From an uncultured Desulfomonile sp. (GTDB lineage: Bacteria; Desulfobacterota; Desulfomonilia; Desulfomonilales; Desulfomonilaceae): a DNA stretch of 64,000 bases. This document shows positions 8,101 through 16,813 of this stretch, piece after piece. The first letter of the stretch is position 1, and every line of letters starts with the position of its first letter. The position numbers were made by a program, and so were the translations under genes. The DNA is taken from assembly GCA_903952205.1 (NCBI GenBank), contig CAJBEZ010000036.1, positions 62,001-126,000 of the forward strand, read 5' to 3'. The notes under the pieces are model-generated. The model saw only the letters and a program-made list of their open reading frames with translations. It was not told the DNA's origin and did no database searches.

Positions 8101-9141
8101 TTAAAAATTGTATCTCAATGCTTCCGACGCTGTCCTTGCTGATTCTTCGCCAGGGCGGTTTTTTGCAAACGCTGTCACAGCGTACCGGTAAACTCGACCT
8201 TTAATAGCCTTAGTATCCAGCAACCAGGGTGTTTTGAGCGGTTCCGGATTCACCTTTTGAAAAACTTCGCCGGATTCGGACCTGTATACATTGTAAAATG
8301 TATCTTCATTCTCGATCTTGACCGGATTCCAGTAAACTCTTACTCCCTCGCGCGTCATGGCGACATTAACATTTTCAGGCGCTCCCCAGTATAAACTGGG
8401 AGCCACAGCTTCGGACTCGACCGAAGGTACGGATTTCAATATAGTCCCTCTGGCGGATTTGACGGACCGTACCACATAAAAATACTTGGTATTCTTCGTC
8501 ACGTCCTTGTCGACAAACCAGGGTTCCCTGCGCGAGGCGCTACCAATTTCCTTCATTTTCGATACATCTTTTTCCGTTCCTCTGAGAATCTGGTATCGAT
8601 CTATTTTTTCTTCCTCGGGTATCTTCCATTGAAGCCTTATGTGACCTTCTTCCGGTTTTGCCGTCAGGTTGGTCGGCGCAGGAGGAGGAGCGTCGAAAAA
8701 AACTTCCAGAGCGTTACCGATGGGGCTCTCACGACCCCTCAGGTTGTATGCGGTCACATCGTATGAATAGATCTTTCCCGGCGAAACGTCCCGATCCTGG
8801 AAGATCACCTCATTGTCCCTGATCGTGGCGTTGGAAGGCGCCTGAAAATCTATGTTCGCGAACAACTCTCTCTTGTCCCGACAATCCACACAGTCCTCAT
8901 CCAAATCTCTGGACCCTCTGTAAACCTTGAATCCCGACAGGTCCGTCAATGATGAACCGTCCGTATTCGATGACGGTACCGCCCATTTGAGCACGATCTC
9001 GTCGGGAAAAACATCCGCATTGATGATTCTGATTTCCGCTGGAATCCGTGCGACCGCGGGTCTCGGGCTGGTCTTGTAACCGCATGAAAAGACAGAAATA
9101 GTAACAACCGCAAAAAGAATCGCAATTACGAGCTTATTCAA
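8101..9141 (-). CDS. Secreted lipoprotein with fibronectin type III repeats
   Basis: About 346 residues. The N-terminus is a lipoprotein signal peptide (LVIAILFAVVTISVFSC, Cys near residue 18) followed by GYKTSPRP. Three fibronectin type III-like modules follow, each with the pattern P-x-N-[LV]-x ... L-x-W-x-[IV] ... Y-x-[IV]-x-R ... Y-x-Y-x-V (for example LRWAV-type, LQWKIPEEE, VYWNPV and the repeated Y-Y-V/Y-D-V strands). No enzyme domain is visible. The frame is open to 9264 inside argH; the TTG at 9141, just behind CAGGAG, gives a clean signal peptide and starts 20 bp after argH. Gammaproteobacteria keep the tiny lipoprotein LptM just before lysA. This larger protein occupies the same place and shares the C-G-x-K-x-x-x-P start after the lipid cysteine, but homology is not shown. 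Confidence 0.8.
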   Translation of the reverse strand: MNKLVIAILFAVVTISVFSCGYKTSPRPAVARIPAEIRIINADVFPDEIVLKWAVPSSNTDGSSLTDLSGFKVYRGSRDLDEDCVDCRDKRELFANIDFQAPSNATIRDNEVIFQDRDVSPGKIYSYDVTAYNLRGRESPIGNALEVFFDAPPPAPTNLTAKPEEGHIRLQWKIPEEEKIDRYQILRGTEKDVSKMKEIGSASRREPWFVDKDVTKNTKYFYVVRSVKSARGTILKSVPSVESEAVAPSLYWGAPENVNVAMTREGVRVYWNPVKIENEDTFYNVYRSESGEVFQKVNPEPLKTPWLLDTKAIKGRVYRYAVTAFAKNRPGEESARTASEALRYNF

Positions 9142-9161
9142 GATCTCCTGACGTTTATCCT

Positions 9162-10544
9162 TTAGTCGGCCTCGCTGTTCAAATAACCGCTGCGCCGGAG
9201 AAAGTCCTCTCCCTCTTCTATCTGCCGAATCACGCTTCTCTTGCCTGTGGCGCCCTCCTGACATCTTGATTCGACCATTTCTTCCGGGGTCGGAGGATTA
9301 AATCTCTTGTTGGTCGGTTCTCCCCTAATAATTGCCCCTACACTGGCGTGCGCTTCCCTGAAGGGAATCCCCTGTCGCGCCATAGCGTCGGCAACATCCG
9401 TAGCGGCCAGATATGGCGCTGAAGCGGCTTCCAGCATTATCGCCGCGTTGAATTTGATTCCTCCCACCAGGCCTGACATTACTCTAAGACTCGCAAGCGT
9501 AGTGTCAAGCGAATCGAAAACCGGTTCCTTGTCCTCCTGGAGGTCCTTGTTGTATGTAAGGGGCAATCCCTTGAGGATGGTGAGCAATGTAATCAGATCA
9601 CCATAAACACGCCCGGTCTTGGCCCTGATCAACTCACACGCGTCCGGGTTTTTTTTCTGAGGCATAATGCTTGAACCCGAACAATAAGCGTCCGGTAGTT
9701 CAATAAAACCGAATTCCGATGTGGACCATATTATAAGTTCTTCCGACAAACGTGACAGATGGGTCATGACCAGGGAACAATTGAAAATGAACTCCGCTAC
9801 AAAATCCCTGTCCGACACAGCGTCCATGGAATTTCGGCTCAAACCGGCAAATTTCAATGATTCAGCGACCATCTTCCTGTCAATTGGGAAGGTGACCCCG
9901 GCAAGGGCCGCCGAACCAAGAGGCATAACATCTATCCGTTTGTCCGAGTCCACAAAACGTTCCCAGTCGCGACGGAACATCTCAAAATAGGCCATGAGAT
10001 GCTGCGAGAGCCTTACGGGCTGGGCCCTCTGCAAATGCGTATAACCAGGAAAGATAAGATCAATATGGTTTCTGGCCTTTTCAATCAAGGCCCAGTTCAA
10101 ACCCAGCAAAACCTTTTTTATGAGAACTGACTGATTCTTCAGAAACAATCTGAGGTCCAGAGCGATTTGATCATTCCTGCTCCTCGCAGTATGCAGCCTC
10201 CCCGAAACTTCCCCTATTTTATTTTTCAGGGCTTCTTCAATGTTTATGTGTACATCTTCCAGATCTTCCCTGAATTCGATTCGGCCTTTTTCGAAATCGT
10301 CAAGGACAGAGCGGAGACCTTCTTCAATCCTGTCTGCGTCATCAGTGGGTATTATCTTCTGGGCCCCAAGCATCCGGACATGGGCAATACTTCCCTGGAT
10401 ATCCTCCCTGAACAATCGGCGGTCAAATCCGATGGAGGCGTTAAACCCGGCAAAAAGGGGGTCCATACCCTCTGAAAACCTCCCTTTTCTGATACCTGAG
10501 GAATCGGTCGTCGCAGCCGTTTCTGTTTGTTGTTCTTCCATCAT
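9162..10544 (-). CDS. argH: Argininosuccinate lyase
   Basis: Splits argininosuccinate into arginine and fumarate, the last step of arginine synthesis. 460 residues, typical. The fumarase/aspartase superfamily regions are all present: DVHINIEEAL, the catalytic LHTARSRNDQ, GYTHLQRAQPVRLSQH, and the signature loop GSSIMPQKKNPD with the catalytic serine. The tail FREAHASVGAIIR is also family-specific. Two ATG codons are adjacent at the start. The gene lies 19 bp after argG and is followed by the FN3 lipoprotein. The function is not in doubt. Confidence 0.97.
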   Translation of the reverse strand: MMEEQQTETAATTDSSGIRKGRFSEGMDPLFAGFNASIGFDRRLFREDIQGSIAHVRMLGAQKIIPTDDADRIEEGLRSVLDDFEKGRIEFREDLEDVHINIEEALKNKIGEVSGRLHTARSRNDQIALDLRLFLKNQSVLIKKVLLGLNWALIEKARNHIDLIFPGYTHLQRAQPVRLSQHLMAYFEMFRRDWERFVDSDKRIDVMPLGSAALAGVTFPIDRKMVAESLKFAGLSRNSMDAVSDRDFVAEFIFNCSLVMTHLSRLSEELIIWSTSEFGFIELPDAYCSGSSIMPQKKNPDACELIRAKTGRVYGDLITLLTILKGLPLTYNKDLQEDKEPVFDSLDTTLASLRVMSGLVGGIKFNAAIMLEAASAPYLAATDVADAMARQGIPFREAHASVGAIIRGEPTNKRFNPPTPEEMVESRCQEGATGKRSVIRQIEEGEDFLRRSGYLNSEAD

Positions 10545-10563
10545 TTTCTGATACTGTCTCGGG

Positions 10564-11781
10564 CTATCGTTTGCCGGATTTTCCCATAAGAGATCCGATT
10601 CGAAGCCTTAGGGCGTTGAGCCTGATAAAACCTTCAGCGTCGGCCTGGGAATAAACATCGTCCTCTTCAAATGTCGCAAACCTCTCATCATAGAGGGAGT
10701 TTTCGGATTTTCTTCCTGTGACTGTCACTCCACCCTTGTAAATTCTCAGCCTGACCTCACCGGAAACCACCAAAGCGGCTTCGTCTATGGCCTTTTGAAG
10801 CATCTTTCGCTCCGGGGAAAACCAGTAGCCATTGTAAACCAGCCCCGCATACCGCGGGATCCATTCGTCCTTAAGCCTCGTGACTTCGCGATCAAGCGTG
10901 ATCGATTCGATAGCGCGTCTCGCCGCATGTATCACGGTTCCACCCGGAGTTTCGTAAACACCTCGGCTTTTCATGCCGACATAACGGTTCTCAACCAGAT
11001 CCACGCGTCCCACTCCATGTCTGCCGGCGAGCCTGTTAAGATGATCCAACAAGTTTGCGGGTGTCATTAGAGTTCCATTCACCGCTACCGGGTCGCCGGC
11101 CTCGAACCTAATGACAACATTCTCCGGTTTGTCCGGGGCTTTCCTTGGATCAACGGTCAAGATGAACATATCCGCAGGGGGTTCAGCCCAGGGATCTTCG
11201 AGAATCCCTCCTTCAAAACTCAGGTGCAGCAGGTTTCTGTCCATGCTGTATGGTTTTTCAGCAGTTGAAGTTACCGGGATCTTGCGACTTTTCGCGTAGT
11301 CGATGAGTTCGGACCGGGACTTGAAATTCCAGGTTCTCCAAGGGGCTATGACCTTTATCGAGGGATCAATCGAGTAGTAAGTCAGTTCAAACCGTACCTG
11401 GTCATTTCCCTTGCCTGTGGCTCCGTGGCTAACAGCGTCGGCGTTCTCTTTTTCAGCGATTTCCATCTGCGCCTTGGCTATGCAGGGCCTGGCTATCGAG
11501 GTCCCCAGAAGATACGCGCCTTCGTAAACAGCATTGGCCCGAAACATCGGAAAAACAAAATTTGTTACGAAATCTTCCTTGAGATCAACGACATATAAGG
11601 ATTCAGCTCCCGTGGCCTCAGCCTTCTCTTCAAGAGAATCAAGCTCTTCTCCCTGTCCAAGATCTGCGGCGAAAGCTACGACCGGGCATTCATAAGTTTC
11701 CACAAGCCACTTCAGGATTACTGATGTGTCAAGTCCTCCGGAGTAAGCCAGAACTATTTTTTTTACATCCTTACTTTTCAA
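10564..11781 (-). CDS. argG: Argininosuccinate synthase
   Basis: ATP-dependent joining of citrulline and aspartate. 405 residues, standard length for the family. The N-terminal PP-loop is [17 protein letters not shown], and [22 protein letters not shown] and [14 protein letters not shown] mark the synthetase domain. The start is a TTG (residues shown as MKSKDV) preceded by GGAGGA. The spacing to argF upstream is 42 bp and to argH 19 bp, so the arginine genes are co-transcribed in pathway order F-G-H. Confidence 0.97.
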   Translation of the reverse strand: MKSKDVKKIVLAYSGGLDTSVILKWLVETYECPVVAFAADLGQGEELDSLEEKAEATGAESLYVVDLKEDFVTNFVFPMFRANAVYEGAYLLGTSIARPCIAKAQMEIAEKENADAVSHGATGKGNDQVRFELTYYSIDPSIKVIAPWRTWNFKSRSELIDYAKSRKIPVTSTAEKPYSMDRNLLHLSFEGGILEDPWAEPPADMFILTVDPRKAPDKPENVVIRFEAGDPVAVNGTLMTPANLLDHLNRLAGRHGVGRVDLVENRYVGMKSRGVYETPGGTVIHAARRAIESITLDREVTRLKDEWIPRYAGLVYNGYWFSPERKMLQKAIDEAALVVSGEVRLRIYKGGVTVTGRKSENSLYDERFATFEEDDVYSQADAEGFIRLNALRLRIGSLMGKSGKR

Positions 11782-11823
11782 TTTTCCTCCAGAAACAATT
11801 CATACTCACTTCATGATACCCTT

Positions 11824-12723
11824 TCAGTGACTCAATAGTAATTCTAGAAGGGCTTTTTGGACATGCAGCCTGTTCTCGGCCTCCTCCCATACGAGTGAAT
11901 CCTTGGATTCGAGCAATTCCTCAGAAATCTCCTCGCCGCGATGGGCCGGCAGACAATGAAGAATATAATAAGGCTTTGCCGCATGTTCAAGAATCTCGGA
12001 GTTCAACTGAAAACCCTGAAAGGCTTCCTGACGGGCCAACGTTTCTCCCTCCTGTCCCATCGAGGCCCACACGTCAGTTGATATAGCCTGCGCCCCTGTG
12101 ATTGCGTCAACAGGATCACGCGTCAGCCTCACATTGTCCCTGTCAATTGGAACCACTGGATCGTATCCTTTCGGACACGCCAGGACGAGAGAAAAACCAA
12201 GTTTCTGGGCAGCGTAAATCCAGGAATTCGCTACGTTGTTTCCATCTCCTACCCATGACGCTTTCATGTTCATGATATCCAGCCCGACCTCTCTTAGTGT
12301 GAGAAGATCGCCGAGTATCTGGCAGGGATGGGACCTGTCCGTCAACGCGTTTATTATCGGTATACCGGACCAGCGAGCAAACTCTTCAATTATTTCCTGG
12401 CCAAAAGTCCTGACAACAATTGCGTCGAGATACCTCGAAAGGACACGGGCAGTGTCACGAATAGGTTCTCCACGGCCAAGCTGTATGTCACGGGAATTAA
12501 GAAAAATCGCGTGACCACCCAACTGTTGAATACCCACATCGAAAGAAACCCTTGTCCGGGTTGACGGCTTGTCAAACAGGAGTCCTACACTCTTGCCTTT
12601 AAGGGGCTCCGCCGGGCCTTTGCCGGGTTCGCCTCTCTTCATGGCCTCGGCCCTGTCAATAACATCCATGATGTCTTGTTTCGAAAAATCATTCATGCTT
12701 AGGAAATGTCTAATGTGTTCCAT
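11824..12723 (-). CDS. argF: Ornithine carbamoyltransferase
   Basis: Carbamoylates ornithine to citrulline. 299 residues, a little shorter than the 305-335 usual for the family but with every site present: the carbamoyl-phosphate motif STRTRVSFD, RDTARVLSRY, the ornithine-side HPCQILGDLLTL, and the catalytic cysteine in LHCLPAHRGEE. The aspartate carbamoyltransferase alternative is excluded by HCLP. It starts 4 bp after the argD stop, which indicates coupled translation. Confidence 0.96.
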   Translation of the reverse strand: MEHIRHFLSMNDFSKQDIMDVIDRAEAMKRGEPGKGPAEPLKGKSVGLLFDKPSTRTRVSFDVGIQQLGGHAIFLNSRDIQLGRGEPIRDTARVLSRYLDAIVVRTFGQEIIEEFARWSGIPIINALTDRSHPCQILGDLLTLREVGLDIMNMKASWVGDGNNVANSWIYAAQKLGFSLVLACPKGYDPVVPIDRDNVRLTRDPVDAITGAQAISTDVWASMGQEGETLARQEAFQGFQLNSEILEHAAKPYYILHCLPAHRGEEISEELLESKDSLVWEEAENRLHVQKALLELLLSH

Positions 12724-12727
12724 TTCG

Positions 12728-13930
12728 CTATTCCATTATCTTTGCCAATGAGGCTTCCAGAATTGTTATCATCTCTTCAATTTCTTGACCTGAGATTATC
12801 AGCGGCGGTAAAAAACGAATAACCGTATCAGATGTGCAGTTTACAAGGACCCCACTATTTCTCATCATCGTTACAAGGTCAGCGCCCGGAATATTTAGTT
12901 CGATGGCCTGCATGAGTCCCATTCCTCTGACCAGTCTCACAACGCTGTATTTCGGGGCCACGTCTTCAAGCCGGGATCTGAGATAACCACTCATGATCCT
13001 TACCCTGTCCAGGAACCCCGGCGACAGGATTTCCGTCAACACCGCAACACCAGCGGCTGATGAGAGAGGATTGCCTCCGAACGTCGTAGCGTGATTTCCC
13101 GGTTTGAATGAGTCAGCCACTCGGTCTGTAGCCAATAGGGCGCCAATAGGGACCCCTCCGGCCAGTCCTTTTGCCAGCGTCATTATGTCCGGCTCAATAC
13201 CGAAGTTTTCATACGCGAACAACTTTCCTGTCCTGCCCATTCCGGTCTGCACTTCATCGAGTATGAGCAATATTCCCTTGTCATCGCAGAGTTTTCTGAC
13301 CTTAAGCAAATATTCGGGAGGTGGAATCTGGATTCCGCCCTCACCCTGAATTGGCTCGATCATAATAGCCGCTGTCTCGGGATTGATTGAACGCTCTAAT
13401 GACTCGTAATCCCCAAAGGGCACATGAGAAAAACCCTGTGTGTGAGGTTCAAAACCATCCCGGTATTTGGTCTGGCCTGTTGCGGCAAGAGTTGCGAGCG
13501 TCCTGCCGTGAAAGGAATTTTTCATAGTAATGATGTGATACCGTTCGTGTTCTCCCCTGTCATGAAAGAACTTTCGAGAGAGTTTTATAGCTCCCTCGTT
13601 GGCCTCAGCCCCGGAATTGCAGAAAAACGCCTTGTCGGCGAAAGAATTTTCCGTCAGCAGTCTTGCGAGTTCTATCTGAGGCTGTATATGGAAAAGATTT
13701 GAAACGTGTATGAGTTTTCCCGCCTGTTCGCAAATAGCTTTCACCAGGACTGGGTGTGCATGTCCAAGGGGGCATGCGGCGAGTCCTCCAACAAAATCCA
13801 GGTATTCTTTGCCTGCGCTGTCCTTAACATGCGCTCCTTTCCCTTCAACAAGCATGATGGGAGAGCGACCATAGGTGTTAAAAACATATTCCTTGTTGGA
13901 AGAAATAAAATCCATTGTTTCTGTTGTCAT
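12728..13930 (-). CDS. argD: Acetylornithine aminotransferase
   Basis: PLP-dependent class III aminotransferase, 400 residues, that converts N-acetylglutamate semialdehyde to N-acetylornithine; many family members also serve as succinyldiaminopimelate aminotransferase. Visible sites are CNSGAEANEGAIKLSRK, FHGRTLATLAATGQ, LDEVQTGMGRTGKLFAYE and the PLP lysine in TLAKGLAGGVPIGA. The neighbours are argB (116 bp upstream) and argF (4 bp downstream). The adjacent lysA-dapA-dapB genes make a double role in arginine and diaminopimelate synthesis plausible but unproven. Confidence 0.95.
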   Translation of the reverse strand: MTTETMDFISSNKEYVFNTYGRSPIMLVEGKGAHVKDSAGKEYLDFVGGLAACPLGHAHPVLVKAICEQAGKLIHVSNLFHIQPQIELARLLTENSFADKAFFCNSGAEANEGAIKLSRKFFHDRGEHERYHIITMKNSFHGRTLATLAATGQTKYRDGFEPHTQGFSHVPFGDYESLERSINPETAAIMIEPIQGEGGIQIPPPEYLLKVRKLCDDKGILLILDEVQTGMGRTGKLFAYENFGIEPDIMTLAKGLAGGVPIGALLATDRVADSFKPGNHATTFGGNPLSSAAGVAVLTEILSPGFLDRVRIMSGYLRSRLEDVAPKYSVVRLVRGMGLMQAIELNIPGADLVTMMRNSGVLVNCTSDTVIRFLPPLIISGQEIEEMITILEASLAKIME

Positions 13931-14046
13931 TTGGGTCTCTCGGTTTGCCTGACATGATGATAGTACCGCTTGGGTGTTAGGGTTGAATCTGAGTCAGAAC
14001 CAATTAATTTGGCCGCGGGAATTACCATGGAAAACATGACCGGTTT

Positions 14047-14955
14047 TTATAGCCCCGGGGCTTTTTCTCGAACTATTTCAGTGCCTATACCCTCATCTGT
14101 GAGAATCTCGAGCAGAAGCGCATGTGGGACCCTGCCGTCAATTATGTGCGCTTTTGGAACTCCGCCTCTGATCGCAGACAGACAACACTTTATTTTGGGA
14201 ATCATGCCGCCTGAAATAGATTCATTCTCTATAAGGGTTTCAGCGCCTTCCTCTGATAAGCTTGAAATAAGCCTGCCGGCGGAATCCAGGACTCCAGGGA
14301 CATCTGTGAGCAATATAAATTTTTCCGCCTTTAGCGCCGCCGCCATGGCGCCTGCAGCGGTATCGGCGTTGATGTTATACGGTTTTTCCTGGGGCCCTGC
14401 GCCCACAGGGGCGACAACAGGAATGAATCCTCTATCTTCAAGGGCAGAGATCAGGTCGGGATTGATTCGTTCAACTTCGCCAACCAGCCCCAGGTCTTCA
14501 TCTGTATCGGCAAGCCTGGCGGGCCTCGCTTTTTTGGCCTTGATGAGTCCTCCGTCTCGACCGGAGACGCCAACAGCCTTTCCACCATAGGAATTGATGA
14601 GAGAAACCACATCCTTGTTGACTTTGGCTACAAGAACCATCTCCACCACATCCATGGTCTCTTCGTCAGTGACTCGGAGTCCTTTGACAAAACGGCTTTC
14701 CTTACCGAGTTTCTTCAGTAGGGCCCCTATCTGGGGACCGCCTCCATGAACTATAGTCGGTCTAACCCCTATAAAACTCAATAGAGCGACATCTTCAGCG
14801 AAATCTCTCTTGAGTGATTCGTTCGTCATAGCGCTTCCGCCGTACTTTATAAGGATGCGCTTTCCCCGAAAGTTTCTGATGTATGGGAGGGCCTCCGCAA
14901 GTATGCCTGCCCTGGTAGCCGGAGTGATGGCGTCTGTATTATTATGGTTTATCAT
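14047..14955 (-). CDS. argB: Acetylglutamate kinase
   Basis: Phosphorylates N-acetylglutamate, usually the arginine-inhibited step in bacteria with a cyclic pathway. 302 residues, amino-acid kinase fold. Motifs are ILIKYGGSAM (phosphate-binding Lys and Gly-Gly), IVHGGGPQIG, RFVKGLRVTD, LVGEVERINPDL, NINADTAAGAMAAAL and GGMIPKIKCC. An N-terminal extension of about 30 residues (EALPYIRNFRGKR) precedes the kinase core. Such an N-helix is characteristic of the hexameric, arginine-sensitive enzymes, so feedback inhibition by arginine is likely. It is the promoter-proximal gene of the cluster. Confidence 0.96.
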   Translation of the reverse strand: MINHNNTDAITPATRAGILAEALPYIRNFRGKRILIKYGGSAMTNESLKRDFAEDVALLSFIGVRPTIVHGGGPQIGALLKKLGKESRFVKGLRVTDEETMDVVEMVLVAKVNKDVVSLINSYGGKAVGVSGRDGGLIKAKKARPARLADTDEDLGLVGEVERINPDLISALEDRGFIPVVAPVGAGPQEKPYNINADTAAGAMAAALKAEKFILLTDVPGVLDSAGRLISSLSEEGAETLIENESISGGMIPKIKCCLSAIRGGVPKAHIIDGRVPHALLLEILTDEGIGTEIVREKAPGL

Positions 14956-15100
14956 TTAATGGCCTTCGGTTAGTAACGAATCCTTAACCACGGTTTAATC
15001 CGGGTAATGTTTTTGCAGCGTTACTTTCAGCCAGTCAAAGGCGTACCAAAATTTCTATTTTAACATGAATCTTTTCATTTTGATAACTAAAATTATAGAA

Positions 15101-15979
15101 TCAGGAGTCTTTGACCGCCTCAACTATCATTTGATGTCCTAATTTCGAGAATCGAGCTGTTTCGTCGATCAACTTCCGAAATGGCGCAAGTGGATGGCCT
15201 CGATTATTAATTTCTCTCTCAGGGTGATACAGCTTTTTTCGAAGATTGAAGGACCTTGTCCTTATAGAGATTCTCCGGAAGCCTACTGATTTCAACAGCT
15301 TTGTAATCGTTACCGGATCAAAAAGAATTATGTGATCTGAACCATTTAGATAGACCCATTCGGGACCGTTAACAATCCGGGAAAGAGAGTTAAAGTTAGT
15401 GGTTGCCAACCGCAGGAATCCCCCCGGCCGTAAACTGCCGTAAACTCTCTTCATACATTGAACAGGAGATTCGAGGTGTTCTACGACATCCCAGACTCTT
15501 ACGGCGTCGAAGGTTTCCCTTTCAACGACAAAATCTTCCGCCGACGAAACGATGATGTTTTTGACGCCTTTCTTATTGAGATTGGAAATCGCGTCCCGGT
15601 TGATTTCTACGGCCCATGTCTTCCACCCCAGGTCCCTGGCTACACTGAGGAACCATCCTCTTCCCGCTCCTATTTCGAGAATTCTGTTCAGCTTTCTGTA
15701 TGTCGTAAATATAGCTAATTCCCGGCAGATCCGACTGATCTGCGCAGAAGAAATCTGATCTTCACCCATGGAACCGGTCCCTGAAATTCTCTGAAAGTCC
15801 CTGTGCGCCTTCAACCTCGGGTTCACATAAACAAGCCCGCAATTCTTGCAACGAACGTGACAAAAACCTTCCTTTTCAAAGAGAAGCTCTGTTTCCGTAT
15901 AACCGCAGAGGTCGCAGGCCACTTCGATCTTTTCATTGATCTTGGGATATTTTGATTCCGACGTCACATGGAACTCCAA
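15101..15979 (-). CDS. Class I SAM-dependent methyltransferase with N-terminal zinc ribbon
   Basis: 292 residues. Near the N-terminus two CxxC pairs (CDLCGYTE and CKNCGLVYVNPR) form the zinc-binding motif common to methyltransferases in sugar or envelope pathways. The Rossmann core shows LEIGAGRGWFLSVARDLGW (SAM motif I), VEINRDAI (motif II), FDAVRVWDVVEHLESP (motif IV) and LRPGGFLRLATTNFNSLSR (post-motif). The translation start is a TTG with a GGTGA site; a GTG four codons later is an alternative. No glycosyltransferase cluster is adjacent and the substrate is unknown. It is separated from argB by about 145 bp and is divergent from the HD gene. Confidence 0.85.
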   Translation of the reverse strand: MEFHVTSESKYPKINEKIEVACDLCGYTETELLFEKEGFCHVRCKNCGLVYVNPRLKAHRDFQRISGTGSMGEDQISSAQISRICRELAIFTTYRKLNRILEIGAGRGWFLSVARDLGWKTWAVEINRDAISNLNKKGVKNIIVSSAEDFVVERETFDAVRVWDVVEHLESPVQCMKRVYGSLRPGGFLRLATTNFNSLSRIVNGPEWVYLNGSDHIILFDPVTITKLLKSVGFRRISIRTRSFNLRKKLYHPEREINNRGHPLAPFRKLIDETARFSKLGHQMIVEAVKDS

Positions 15980-16019
15980 GGATTTGTCACCATGACTTTT
16001 CTAAAATATTTGAGTTATC

Positions 16020-16039
16020 ACAGATTATCAACAGATTAT
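16020..16039. repeat. 11-bp spaced direct repeat (ACAGATTAT twice)
   Basis: The sequence ACAGATTAT occurs at 16020-16028 and again at 16031-16039, one helical turn apart, in the 152-bp divergent region between the methyltransferase and the HD gene. The surrounding TTATCACAG / TTATCAACA / TTATGAC steps resemble degenerate DnaA boxes. It could be a protein-binding site or chance. Confidence 0.4.
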
Positions 16040-16131
16040 GACGCCATTGGCGTGTGAGCCGCCTTGATTAGTTGGGTGAACCGTGATAATGACCCTAAAA
16101 CAATATATTAGTATTTTCCAGGAGCTTAGAT

Positions 16132-16731
16132 TTGGAGCTTAAAGCAATTGCTGATTTCCTCTTTGAAGTTGGGATGCTTAAGCGCACTCCTCGTTCCGGA
16201 TTTCAATTCCTTGGAACTGGCAAGGAAACCGTTGCCGAACACAGCCTTCGTTGCGCGGTCATCGGTTATACGCTTTCCAGAATGTCCGGCGCCGGAGACA
16301 CCGCAAAGGTTGTTCTGATGTGTCTTTTTCATGATCTGGTGGAGGCGAGGACCGGCGATCTCAATTATGTGAACAAGAGATACGTGACAGCGGATGAGGA
16401 CGCTGCGGTCAGAGATATGACGGCAAACCTGCCTTTCGGTGAAGAAATAAGATCGCTCACTCATGAATTTAATGAAAAGGCGTCTTTGGAATCTCATTTG
16501 GCTAATGACGCGGACCAGATTGAGATGATTCTTCAGCTTAAAGAACTGGGAGACCTCGGAAATCCGTATTCGGGAGAATGGATATCCACCGCTACGAAGA
16601 GACTACGGACAGATGAGGGCAGTCGCCTCGCACGTAGTATAATGAACACCGACTTCTCAGCGTGGTGGTTCAAGGATAAGGATGATGATTGGTGGATACA
16701 CGCTGTCAAAACAGAGTTGAGTGAAAAATAG
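16132..16731 (+). CDS. HD-domain phosphohydrolase (YfbR/HDDC2-like 5'-deoxynucleotidase family)
   Basis: 199 residues. The metal-binding HD pattern is complete: H in VAEHSLRC, HD in FHDLVEARTGDL, and the late aspartate in NDADQIEMILQLKEL. The arrangement (AEHS ... HDLxE ... DxxE) is that of the YfbR/HDDC2 group, which dephosphorylates deoxyribonucleoside 5'-monophosphates with a divalent metal. The start is TTG, supported by GGAG seven bases upstream. The downstream CHAT-like gene begins about 80 bp later on the same strand, so the two may share a transcript. The specific substrate cannot be told from sequence. Confidence 0.82.
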   Translation: MELKAIADFLFEVGMLKRTPRSGFQFLGTGKETVAEHSLRCAVIGYTLSRMSGAGDTAKVVLMCLFHDLVEARTGDLNYVNKRYVTADEDAAVRDMTANLPFGEEIRSLTHEFNEKASLESHLANDADQIEMILQLKELGDLGNPYSGEWISTATKRLRTDEGSRLARSIMNTDFSAWWFKDKDDDWWIHAVKTELSEK

Positions 16732-16813
16732 CCGGGTGTGTTGGCTTTCGATTTCATTAATGGTTTTTCAACCTGAATCAACACTGGAGAAAAATCTCAA
16801 AGGCGGTGGAGAT

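Noticed and set aside
13970-14590. 206-residue plus-strand open frame
   Set aside because: Antisense to argB, rich in Ser, Pro and Ala, with no family motif.
16017-16045. Replication origin from DnaA-box-like steps
   Set aside because: Only one near-match, no AT-rich unwinding region and no dnaA, dnaN or gidA nearby.
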